Source: Myxococcota bacterium
GTDB lineage: Bacteria; Myxococcota_A; UBA796; UBA2385
DNA: 32,826 nucleotides
Assembly (NCBI GenBank): GCA_023150805.1
Contig: JAKLKF010000082.1
Location: 1 to 32,826, forward strand
Reading direction: 5' to 3'
The notes under the pieces were generated by a model that worked only from the letters and a program-made list of their open reading frames with translations, was not told the DNA's origin and did no database searches. Made by a program: the position numbers and the translations under genes. How positions within the stretch are numbered: position 1 is the stretch's first letter; every line of letters begins with the position of its first letter. This document shows positions 23,794-31,028 of this stretch, one piece after another.

Positions 23794-26760
23794 CTACAGG
23801 GCCAGCCGCTCGCCCCGACGCAGGCGCCGCAGCGCGTCCTCGATCACCACCACGTGCTCGCGCTCCTCGGCCTCCAGCTCGCGGCAGAGGCGCCAGGCGG
23901 GGCTGCCCTCGGGCAGGGCGCGGGCGGCGTCCTCGAAGTGCCCGCAGGCCCGCTGCTCCAGGCGCAGCGCCAGGCCGAGCAGGGCGTCGGCGTCGCCGGG
24001 CAGCGCATCCGAACCCAGCAGGGCCTGCCAGGTCGCGGCCTCGGCCCGGGCGGCGGGAGCCGGCAGGTGGTACCGCCGCGCGAGCAGCGCCGCGTGCTCC
24101 TGCTCCATGGCGGCCAGGCGCCCGAAGATCCCGGCCAGATCGGGGTCGGCGGCGAGGTCCTGCCCCCGGGCGTAGAAGGCGGCGCCGCCCAGCTCGATCT
24201 CGTAGGCCTGGCGCACCACCCTCCGCACCGGGTCGTCAGCGGCGCCCGGCAGGGCGGGCTCGTCGTGGACCAGGCGGCCGCCGCAGGCCGGGCACAGGCC
24301 GAAGGGGAAGGCCCCCACCTCGTAGACCTTGTGGCAGCCCAGGCAGCGCAGGCGCAGCAGCTCGTCGGCGCAGCAGACGTAGTCCTCGGCCCCCTCGACG
24401 GGGCGGTGGCAGCGCGGGCACTGGCCCTGGCCCGGCTGGGAGGCCGGCGCCGCGGGCGCCTCCAGGTCGGGTGGCCACTGGCCCGGCGCGCGCAGCCAGC
24501 GCAGGATCCCGGCAGCGGCGCGGCGCCCGGCCCCCAGGGCCAGGATCACGGTGGCCCCACCGGTGACGATGTCGCCGCCGGCGAACACCCCCGGGAGGTT
24601 GGTGGCCTGGCTGTGCTCGTCCGCCTGGATGTAGCCCCGGCGGGACAGCGCCAGCCCGGGGGTGTTGCGGCCGATGATCGGGTTGGCACCGGTGCCCAGC
24701 GCGTAGACGACCATGTCACAGGGGAAGGTCTCCTCCTGGCCGACCACGGGCTCCGGGCGTCGCCGCCCGCCCTCGTCCGGCTCGCCCAGCGCCATCACCT
24801 GGGTGCGCAGCCCGGCCACATCGCCCCGCTCGTCGAGCATGACCTCCAGCGGCGCGCGCAGCCAGTGGAAGGTGATGCCCTCCTCCATGGCGTGGCGCAG
24901 CTCCTCGGCGCGCGCGGGGGCCTCGGCCTGGGTGCGGCGGTAGACGCAGCGGACCTCCTCGGCGCCGAGCCGCCGGGCGACCCGCAGGCAGTCCATGGCC
25001 GTGTTGCCGGCGCCGATGACGACGACCTTGCGCGGGCGGCCAACCGGCGTCTCCTGGAGGGGGAAGCGGTCGCCGCCCATCAGGTTGACCCGCGTGAGCA
25101 GCTCGTTGGCGCTGTAGACCTGGCCGGCCCCCTCGCCGGGCAGGCCCAGGAAGGCGGGGAAGCCCGCGCCCGTCGCGACGAAGACCGCGCGGAAGCCCTG
25201 CTCCTCCAGCAGCCCGGGCACGGTGAAGGTCTGTCCGATCACCGCGTTGACCTGGAAGCGCACGCCCAGGCGCTGCAGGGCCTGGATCTCCCTGTCGATC
25301 ACCGGTCGCGGCAGCCGGAAGGAGGGGATGCCATAGCGGAGCACCCCGCCGATGGTGTGCAGGGCCTCGAAGACCACGACCTCGGCCCCGGCGCGGGCCA
25401 GGTCGCCGGCGCAGGCCAGCCCGGCGGGGCCGGAGCCCACGATGGCGACCTTGCCGAGCGCCGGGTCGCGCACCGGAGCCAGGTCCATCTTCACAGGGGC
25501 GTGGTCGCCCACGAAGCGCTCGAGCCGACCGATGGCGACCGGCTCCTGCTTCTTGCCGACGATGCACCACGCCTCGCACTGGCTCTCCTGCGGACAGACG
25601 CGACCGCAGACGCTGGGGAAGAGGTTGTTCTGGTGGATCGCGGCCTGGGCGGACTCGAGATCCCGCAGCAGCAGGTGGCGGATGAAGGTCGGGATGTCCA
25701 CGCCGACCGGGCAGCCGCTGACGCAGGTGGGTCGGCTGCACTGGATGCAGCGCTCGGCCTCGGCCAGGGCCTGATCCCAGCCGTAGCCGAGGTTGACCTC
25801 GAGGAAGTTGCTGGCCCGCTCCGTCGCGTCCCGCTCGGGCATGGGCGTGGCGTGCAGGGCGATGTCCTTGAGCTTCTTGTAGTTGCGCTTGCCCTGGTCC
25901 ACCAGGGTGCGCTCCAGGTTGCAGACGTGGCCGCGGTCCTGGTTGGCCGTCGCCTCGTCGCCGTGGAAGCGCCGCTGGCGGCGGAGCAGCTCGTCGAAGT
26001 CGACCTGGTGGGCGTCGAAGTCCGGACCGTCCACGCAGGCGAAGCGCACCTGTCCGTCCACGCTGACGCGGCAGGAGCCGCACATGCCCGTGCCGTCGAC
26101 CATGATCACGTTCAGGCTGACCACGGTGGGGACGGCCAGCGGGCGCGTGACCTCGGCGGTTGCGCGCATCATGGCCATCGGTCCGATCGCGATGACCTTG
26201 TCGGGGCGATCCGCACCTGCACACTGCTCGGCCAGGGCGGCGGTCACCAGGCCCTGGCGCCCGTGGCTGCCGTCGTCTGTGCACACGATCAGCCGGTCGC
26301 CGGGCCGGTCGCACAGCGCGCGGAAGCGCTCCTCCCAGAACACGAAGTCCTTGGACCGGAAGCCCACGATGGCGGTGACCCGCACCCCCCGCTCCCGCGC
26401 GCGCCGGAGCTGCGGGTAGATCGGCGCCACGCCCAGCCCCCCACCTACGAAGCACAGGTGCGCGGCGCCGTCGAGGTGGCTCTCGACACCCAGGGGCCCG
26501 ACCAGGTCCTGGAACCAGTCGCCCGGCTGCCAGCCCTCCATCATCTCGAAGGTGGTGCGCCCCAGCGCCTGGATGACCAGGGTGACGGTGCCACGCCGCG
26601 GATCGAAGTCGGCGATGGTGAGCGGGATGCGCTCGCCACCCTCATGCAGGCGCAGCATGACGAACTGTCCAGGGCGCGCCGCGCGGGCGATGTCCGGCGC
26701 GTAGACCTCCCACAGGAAGGTGTGGTCGGAGAGCTGCTCGCGGCGCAGGACCTGGAACAT
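23794..26760 (-). CDS. NfnA-NfnB-rubredoxin-ferritin fusion oxidoreductase
   Basis: This 988-residue protein fuses normally separate units. Residues 1-280 are a ferredoxin-reductase/PyrK-like FAD- and NAD-binding module; the [2Fe-2S] site keeps the Asp plus three Cys pattern (MVDGTGMCGSC, then FACVDGP) known for NfnA. Residues about 300-770 are an NfnB/GltD-like module with cysteine-rich 4Fe-4S motifs (CIQCSRPTCVSGCP, CGRVCPQESQCEAWC), an FAD site (GSGPAGLACAGDL near 440) and an NAD(P) site (GAGNTAMDCLRVARR near 582). Residues about 778-840 have CxxC pairs (CPRC, CLGC, CPAC) of a zinc-ribbon/rubredoxin-like region. Residues about 850-988 are a ferritin-like, rubrerythrin-type helical domain with two ExxH motifs (EQEH, EREH). 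The first two modules suggest electron transfer between NAD(H), NADP(H) and ferredoxin. The tail suggests peroxide or oxygen reduction. The start at 26760 has GGGAG five bases upstream, inside a hairpin. Confidence 0.92.
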   Translation of the reverse strand: MFQVLRREQLSDHTFLWEVYAPDIARAARPGQFVMLRLHEGGERIPLTIADFDPRRGTVTLVIQALGRTTFEMMEGWQPGDWFQDLVGPLGVESHLDGAAHLCFVGGGLGVAPIYPQLRRARERGVRVTAIVGFRSKDFVFWEERFRALCDRPGDRLIVCTDDGSHGRQGLVTAALAEQCAGADRPDKVIAIGPMAMMRATAEVTRPLAVPTVVSLNVIMVDGTGMCGSCRVSVDGQVRFACVDGPDFDAHQVDFDELLRRQRRFHGDEATANQDRGHVCNLERTLVDQGKRNYKKLKDIALHATPMPERDATERASNFLEVNLGYGWDQALAEAERCIQCSRPTCVSGCPVGVDIPTFIRHLLLRDLESAQAAIHQNNLFPSVCGRVCPQESQCEAWCIVGKKQEPVAIGRLERFVGDHAPVKMDLAPVRDPALGKVAIVGSGPAGLACAGDLARAGAEVVVFEALHTIGGVLRYGIPSFRLPRPVIDREIQALQRLGVRFQVNAVIGQTFTVPGLLEEQGFRAVFVATGAGFPAFLGLPGEGAGQVYSANELLTRVNLMGGDRFPLQETPVGRPRKVVVIGAGNTAMDCLRVARRLGAEEVRCVYRRTQAEAPARAEELRHAMEEGITFHWLRAPLEVMLDERGDVAGLRTQVMALGEPDEGGRRRPEPVVGQEETFPCDMVVYALGTGANPIIGRNTPGLALSRRGYIQADEHSQATNLPGVFAGGDIVTGGATVILALGAGRRAAAGILRWLRAPGQWPPDLEAPAAPASQPGQGQCPRCHRPVEGAEDYVCCADELLRLRCLGCHKVYEVGAFPFGLCPACGGRLVHDEPALPGAADDPVRRVVRQAYEIELGGAAFYARGQDLAADPDLAGIFGRLAAMEQEHAALLARRYHLPAPAARAEAATWQALLGSDALPGDADALLGLALRLEQRACGHFEDAARALPEGSPAWRLCRELEAEEREHVVVIEDALRRLRRGERLAL

Positions 26761-26763
26761 GAC

Positions 26764-26797
26764 GACTCCCGGAGGTCGGGGGGACACTCCGGGAGTC
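26764..26797 (-). promoter_or_regulatory. Leader hairpin sequestering the fusion-oxidoreductase RBS
   Basis: Ten-base perfect inverted repeats (GACTCCCGGA and TCCGGGAGTC) enclose a 14-base loop, 3 bases before the ATG at 26760. The Shine-Dalgarno GGGAG of the oxidoreductase gene is inside the 3' arm, so when folded the site would be paired. It also lies 67 bases after the rhodanese stop on the same strand. No U-run follows it, so a terminator role is less likely. Confidence 0.6.
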
Positions 26798-26863
26798 CTA
26801 TGCCGCGGGGGCGAGGGGAGGAGGAAGGTGCGACCACCCGTCCCCAGCGGATTCAGCAGGCGA

Positions 26864-27970
26864 TCAGGGGCCGGTCACGTAGGCGAAGTCCATCGCGCCG
26901 TGCCAGGTGTTCGCCAGGAGGTTGTCGTAGATCATGCCGTTGGCGCCATAGGACAGCGTGTAGGCGTCGTAGCCCACCACCTGCAGCCAGGCGGCGACCA
27001 TCGAGGCGGTCTGGCCGGTCCAGCAGTAGATGATGATGGGCATGGACGGATCGAGGATGTCCAGCGTGTCCAGGGTCAGCGTGTTCGGGGTGACCTGGTA
27101 GGCGCCCGTGATGTGACCGTAGGTGTCCCAGTCCGTCTCGGCCCAGTAGTTGATGATCTGGTAGTCGTCGTAGGCCGAGAGCACATCCGCGATGCTCTTG
27201 CTGTTGTAGGTCGCCAGGATCTGGGCGTCGATCTGCGCGGCCAGGATGTCGGCGGGCTCGGTCATGCCGGTGGCCAGGACGGGCATCGTGTCGTAGGACG
27301 GCAGGGCGGGCGGGTCGCTGAACTCCCAGGCGCCGTCGTAGTCCAGCGCGGCGTTGCCGATGTTGGCCGACCACAGGTCGAAGTCGCTGTGCCAGCCGGA
27401 CATGCCGAACTTGAGCGAGACCGCCTCGTGGCCCGCCAACCGCAGCGCCATCACGGCGTGCGCGGCGCTCTGGCCGGTGTAGCAGTAGACCAGGACCTTC
27501 TTGCCTTCGGTGTTGTGCTCCTCGACGTACTTGACGACGTCGACCAGGGCCACGCTGTGCGCGCCCTCCAGGTGGCCCTCCTCGAAGTCCACCACACCGA
27601 CCTCGTACTTGTCCGCCGTGCGGATGTCGACGATGAAGTAGTTCTCCAGGCCACCGTCGAAGACAGACTGGGCGTCGACCACCCAGCTCGTCATCATCGT
27701 GGGCAGGTCCAGCTTGTTGGTGGCCATGTAGTCGGTCAGGACCGCGTACTCGTCGACGACCTCGGTGCCGCCGCCGTCGCCGGTGCCGCCGCCGTCGCCG
27801 GTGCCGCCGCCGTCGCCGGTGCCGCCGCCGTCGCCGGTGCCGCCGTCCTCGGTGCCGCCGTCTTCGGCGCCGCCGTCGCCCGTGGCGCCGGTGTCGTCTT
27901 CGTCCTTGTCGCCGCAGGCCAGGAAGAGGGAGATGGGGGCCAGGAAGGTGAGCAGGGTCGCGGTGGTCAT
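26864..27970 (-). CDS. Tandem-rhodanese lipoprotein (ExtH-like)
   Basis: The 368-residue product begins with a signal peptide ending in FLAC|GDKDEDD, a likely lipobox with the Cys acylated. An Asp/Gly/Thr linker of GDGGGT units follows (about 25-60), then two rhodanese domains. Each has a complete active-site loop with cysteine: CYTGQS (C163) and CWTGQT (C316). The protein would be anchored at the cell envelope and transfer sulfur or bind selenium/tellurium-type species; the substrate is unknown. From memory it resembles ExtH, the rhodanese-like lipoprotein of Geobacter ext operons linked to selenite/tellurite reduction. The ATG at 27970 is preferred over the one at 28000 because it starts the signal peptide directly and GGAG lies eight bases upstream. 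It lies 60 bases after the multihaem cytochrome on the same strand. Confidence 0.85.
   Translation of the reverse strand: MTTATLLTFLAPISLFLACGDKDEDDTGATGDGGAEDGGTEDGGTGDGGGTGDGGGTGDGGGTGDGGGTEVVDEYAVLTDYMATNKLDLPTMMTSWVVDAQSVFDGGLENYFIVDIRTADKYEVGVVDFEEGHLEGAHSVALVDVVKYVEEHNTEGKKVLVYCYTGQSAAHAVMALRLAGHEAVSLKFGMSGWHSDFDLWSANIGNAALDYDGAWEFSDPPALPSYDTMPVLATGMTEPADILAAQIDAQILATYNSKSIADVLSAYDDYQIINYWAETDWDTYGHITGAYQVTPNTLTLDTLDILDPSMPIIIYCWTGQTASMVAAWLQVVGYDAYTLSYGANGMIYDNLLANTWHGAMDFAYVTGP
27764..27835. repeat. Four perfect 18-bp tandem repeats in the rhodanese linker
   Basis: The unit GGTGCCGCCGCCGTCGCC occurs four times head to tail at 27764, 27782, 27800 and 27818, followed by diverged partial copies. 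It encodes the GDGGGT units of the lipoprotein linker. The units are in frame, so copy number could change without a frameshift. Confidence 0.9.
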
Positions 27971-28030
27971 GGTGTGGCTCCGATGGAGCGCCCTCGCCAT
28001 TTTCGTCCAGGCGAGGGACGGGTGGACGGC

Positions 28031-29497
28031 TCAGTCCCACGCGGTGGGGACGGAGTCGGGGACGATGTAGGCTTCGTTGGCCAGGGACTCGTCGGGCCGC
28101 GCGTCCAGGTCGACCTGGCGCAGGAACCAACCGTCCACGGTGGCCGGGGTGTTGTGACATGCTTCGGCGCAGGAGTCGCCGTCCTCGACCTCGGTCCGCG
28201 CGGTCCAGCGCTGGATGTTGTGCGGCGAGGTGTACTTCCAGGTCGGCAGGGACTCGTAGTAGGCGAGCGGATCCTCGACCCCCCAGCCGGCGTAGGTGTC
28301 GGCCGAGATCGGGATGTGTCGCAGCGTGACGAACGCGGGCTCGCGGTAGTCCGGCAGCGGGTTGCGGCCGATCTTGAAGCCCAGCCACGAGGTCTCGTCC
28401 AGGCCGTCCGGCACGTGGCAGGAGGCGCAGTTCTTGTAGTCCTGGCTATGGCAGACCTGGCAGGACAGATCCTCCATGTGCATCAGGTGGTAGGTGTTGG
28501 CGCTCTCTACGCCCTCGTGGCAGTCGATGCACTGCGGCATGGTGTCCGCGGCGTAGCGATGCTCGGCTTGGGTGGTGTGCATCTCCTCGGCACCGTGGCA
28601 CATCTCGCACTTGCCACCCGAGAGGTAGTGCGCGTCGCCGGAGTAGCCGTCGATCTCGTCGCGGTGCAGGCCCCGGTACTCCTCTCCCACGCGGCTGCCG
28701 TGGCAGGCGGTGCACTGGTCGACCATGCTGGGCTGCCGATTGAACACGTGGCTGTCGATGAGCCCACCGCCGACCGACTTCGGCCGGCTGACGTGGCAGG
28801 AGCCGCAGGTCGCGTGACAACCCGAGCAGGAGGCGTCGAAGCCGGCGACCATGTCCGGATCGTGGTCCAGCGAGTGGCCCGCGCGGGCCTCGATCATGTT
28901 CAGCTCGCCTTGCAGGGTCGCGTGCATGGACAGCGGGAAGGCCGCGGCGATCTCGCTGTGGCAGGTGCCGCAGGCCGCCTCGGGGTCGGCGCTGGGGTCG
29001 ACGACCAGGCCCTTGTGGGCTCCCTTCATGGTGGTGGACGGCTCGTTGCCCTGGTGGCAGGTCGTGCAGCCCAGCGAGGAGTGGTTCTTGTCCTCGGCGT
29101 AGGTGTCTTCTTCGATCAGGACCTTTTCCCACGCTTCCAGCGGGGTGACGGAGCCCCCTCAACCTTCGCCCGAGGGCTCTTCGTGCGCCTCGCCGGTGTC
29201 GGCCGGGACGTTCTCCTGGAGCATCGCCTCGTCGCCGTGGCAGTCCAGGCACGCGCCCGAAGCGGTCCCGCCGTCGCCGGTCCCGCCGTCGCCGGTGCCG
29301 CCGCCGTCGCCGGTGCCGCCGTCGCCGGTGCCGCCGTCGCCGGTGCCGCCGCCGTCGCCGGTGGTGCCGCCGTCCGCCGTGCCCCCGTCTGCGCCGCCCC
29401 CATCGGTCTGGGTGTCGTGGGCGGTGTCGTCACTGTCCTTGTCGCCGCAGGCCAGGGGCAGGGAGAGGGCGGCGAGGAGGGCTACCGAGGTCGTCAT
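28031..29497 (-). CDS. Multihaem c-type cytochrome lipoprotein with one in-frame UGA (putative selenoprotein)
   Basis: Read through the UGA at 29161-29159, this is one 488-residue protein. Residues 1-112 hold a signal peptide with LPLAC|GDKDSDD lipobox, a GDGG linker and the first haem site CLDCH. Codon 113 is UGA. The remainder has nine CXXCH sites (CTTCH, CGTCH, CSGCH, CGSCH, CTACH, CEMCH, CIDCH, CQVCH, CASCH) and one atypical CX3CH (CAEACH). The downstream part in the same frame has no export signal of its own. The UGA therefore sits inside a single coding unit; otherwise the haem protein could not reach the periplasm. The genuine stop at 28031 is also UGA. From memory this matches the multihaem (seleno)protein ExtKL. 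Alternatives are a nonsense mutation or a sequencing error. GGAG lies eight bases before the ATG at 29497. Confidence 0.72.
29128..29161 (-). other. In-frame UGA with candidate SECIS hairpin
   Basis: The UGA is at 29161-29159. Starting 14 bases after it, the mRNA can form a 6-bp stem (CCCCGC with GCG-U-GGG, one bulged U on the 3' side). The loop is UGGAA at 29139-29135. The loop begins 19 bases after the UGA and has G at its second position. These fit the usual loose bacterial SECIS rules. GC-rich DNA makes such hairpins by chance, so this is only supportive. Confidence 0.42.
29264..29359. repeat. Tandem 15/18-bp repeats in the cytochrome linker
   Basis: Units of 15 bases (GGTGCCGCCGTCGCC or the GGTCCC variant) and 18 bases alternate as 15-15-18-15-15-18. 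They encode GDGGT/GDGGGT units between lipobox and first haem site. The array is in frame throughout. Confidence 0.88.
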
Positions 29498-29627
29498 GGG
29501 GGCGGCTCCGTGAGGGGCCAGCCACAATGCAAGGCGTGGGCCAACGCGCCGCGACGGCCTGCCGCAGGCCGAGGAGCCTGATGGTGACGCGATCGTCAGG
29601 GGTGCGCGCCGCAGGGCGGGGGAGGGG

Positions 29628-29679
29628 TGACGTAAAGGTGGACGCGGGGTTTACGTCAGCTTTACGTTTGGGGTGTCAA
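29628..29679 (-). promoter_or_regulatory. Putative promoter/operator with three ACGTAAA repeats upstream of cytochrome
   Basis: On the minus strand a TTGACA box lies at 29679-29674. It is followed by two direct ACGTAAA copies 11 bases apart (29667-29661 and 29656-29650). An inverted copy TTTACGT lies at 29636-29630. TGACGTAAA (29628-29636) and TTTACGTCA (29650-29658) form a perfect 9-bp inverted repeat. The stretch is AT-rich in a GC-rich 211-base gap between the FG-GAP gene stop and the cytochrome start. The 11-base period is typical of OmpR/PhoB-type regulator sites. The -10 hexamer is unclear. I see nothing else in the gap. Confidence 0.5.
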
Positions 29680-29708
29680 GGGCCACGGTCACCGCCGTTC
29701 GAGCCGGC

Positions 29709-31016
29709 TCAGATCCCGCCCGGCGAGAAGACCAGCGCCTCGTTGATGTAGGCGTCGTAGTTGTGCGAGAAGCGGCCCACGACCACGTCGAGCAGCCCGT
29801 CTCCGGTGATGTCGTGGCCGGTGGCGAGCGCGTTGCCGGTGCCGTAGTCTCCCTCGAGCACGATGTCGGCCTCGTCCATCTCCCGCGCGCCCCCGGCCAC
29901 CGGGTCCAGGAAGATCCACGCGTCGTAGGCCTCGGCCTTGGCGCAGCTCGTGCCCCCCTCGTCAGCGGAGCAGGCGCCTGCCGCCACCACCAGGTCCTGC
30001 TTGCCGTCGAGGTCGAGGTCGCCGGCGAAGTCGAGCGCGCCACCGACCATGGAGTCCCCCGTGCTCGCGCTCAGCGTCGTGTCGGCGTCGAGGTAGGACA
30101 GGCTGCCCACCAGGGGCGAGGTGAACAGGCGGACGTCGCCCTCCCCGTACTCGGGTGCGCCCGCGGCCAGGTCGCCCAGCCCGTCTCCGTCCATGTCCCC
30201 GCCCATGGCGACCACCGACAGGACGGCCAGCCAGCCCAGGTTGATCTCGGCGTCCGCATCGTCGACGGCCCGGTCCTCCGCGATGGGGCCCAGGTGCAGG
30301 TGCACGCGCTGGTAGGAGTAGGAGGAGCCGCTGGGCTGGGCCTTGCCGGCGACGGCCACGTCGCCGATGCCGTCGCCGTCGACGCCGGGCGCGCCGACCA
30401 ACAGGTCGAGCTGCCCGTCCCCGTCGACGTCCCACGCGCCGAGGCGGCTGCCCGCGCCGCCGGACGCTCCTGCGGCGCCGGCCAGCAGCAGGTCGGCGTC
30501 CTCGCTCGATAGGTCGCCCCGCACCGGGCCGCGGAAGAGGAAGAGCATGCCGTCGTTGGTGCCCGCACCGTCGACGCGAGCGTCCGCGAGCAGGAGATCG
30601 GCCTGGCCGTCGCCGTCGAGATCGCCGGTGACCTGCTGCAGGCCGATGGAACCGTAGGTCTCGGCGCCGACGACGGTGGCCGCCCGCAGGCAGGCGGCGG
30701 CCTCGTCGGCCTCGGTGCCGTCGCAGTCGTTGACGCGCCCGTCCCCGCACACCGTTGGCGCCCCTGGGTACACGAGCGCGTCGGCGTCGTCGCAGTCCTC
30801 GGGGGTGGAGACGCCATCGCCGTCCCCGTCGGTGGTGTCGCCGCCGTCGCCCGTGCCGCCGCCGTCGGCGGTGCCGCCGCCGTCGGCGGTGCCGCCGCCG
30901 TCGGCGGTGCCGCCGGTGTCATCGTCGTGCTTGCCCGTGCAGCCCAGCGCCAGGCAGAGCGCGAGCAGGCCAGGGGTGTGCAGGGGGACCCTCCCAGGTG
31001 GGATGTCCTTGTCCAC
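29709..31016 (-). CDS. FG-GAP repeat lipoprotein with MopE-type metal-binding motif
   Basis: The 435-residue product starts with a hydrophobic signal segment ending in LALGC|TGKHDDD, a plausible lipobox. A TADGGG linker (about 35-60) and a MopE-like Asp/Cys motif (DGDGDGVSTPEDCDDADA, then DGRVNDCDG) follow. The body has at least five FG-GAP/integrin-type calcium-binding repeats: GDLDGDGQADLLLAD, WDVDGDGQLDLLVGAPG, GDMDGDGLGDLAAGAPE, GDLDLDGKQDLVVAAG and HDITGDGLLDVVVGR. It is probably a surface-anchored beta-propeller with calcium sites. The GTG start at 31016 gives an acidic leader (MDKDIPP) before the hydrophobic stretch, which is unusual; a start further in was not found. It begins 12 bases after the UbiB-like gene on the same strand, so it may be co-transcribed with it. 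Confidence 0.86.
   Translation of the reverse strand: MDKDIPPGRVPLHTPGLLALCLALGCTGKHDDDTGGTADGGGTADGGGTADGGGTGDGGDTTDGDGDGVSTPEDCDDADALVYPGAPTVCGDGRVNDCDGTEADEAAACLRAATVVGAETYGSIGLQQVTGDLDGDGQADLLLADARVDGAGTNDGMLFLFRGPVRGDLSSEDADLLLAGAAGASGGAGSRLGAWDVDGDGQLDLLVGAPGVDGDGIGDVAVAGKAQPSGSSYSYQRVHLHLGPIAEDRAVDDADAEINLGWLAVLSVVAMGGDMDGDGLGDLAAGAPEYGEGDVRLFTSPLVGSLSYLDADTTLSASTGDSMVGGALDFAGDLDLDGKQDLVVAAGACSADEGGTSCAKAEAYDAWIFLDPVAGGAREMDEADIVLEGDYGTGNALATGHDITGDGLLDVVVGRFSHNYDAYINEALVFSPGGI
30853..30906. repeat. Three perfect 18-bp tandem repeats in the FG-GAP lipoprotein linker
   Basis: The unit GTGCCGCCGCCGTCGGCG occurs at 30853, 30871 and 30889, followed by a partial copy. It encodes TADGGG units after the lipobox. 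It parallels the linker arrays of the rhodanese and cytochrome genes but uses a slightly different codon set. Confidence 0.88.
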
Positions 31017-31028
31017 GCCCGCCCCCGC

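Noticed and set aside
23794..26760. Glutamate synthase small subunit or dihydroorotate dehydrogenase electron-transfer subunit
   Set aside because: Automated names of this kind follow single modules. The fused layout fits NfnAB plus a ferritin tail, and no gltB or pyrD partner is nearby.
28031..29029. Separate cytochrome gene starting at the internal ATG near 29029
   Set aside because: That start would drop the signal peptide and the CLDCH and CTTCH haem sites, and the frame upstream is continuous apart from one UGA.
27764..30906. Short repeats as a CRISPR array
   Set aside because: The repeats are 15-18 bp, adjacent without spacers, in frame inside three coding regions and encode Gly/Asp linkers.
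28031..31016. Genome-wide reassignment of UGA as an amino acid
   Set aside because: Many genes here end cleanly at TGA (for example pseudo-kinase UbiB, FG-GAP protein, nadC), so UGA is a normal stop in this genome.
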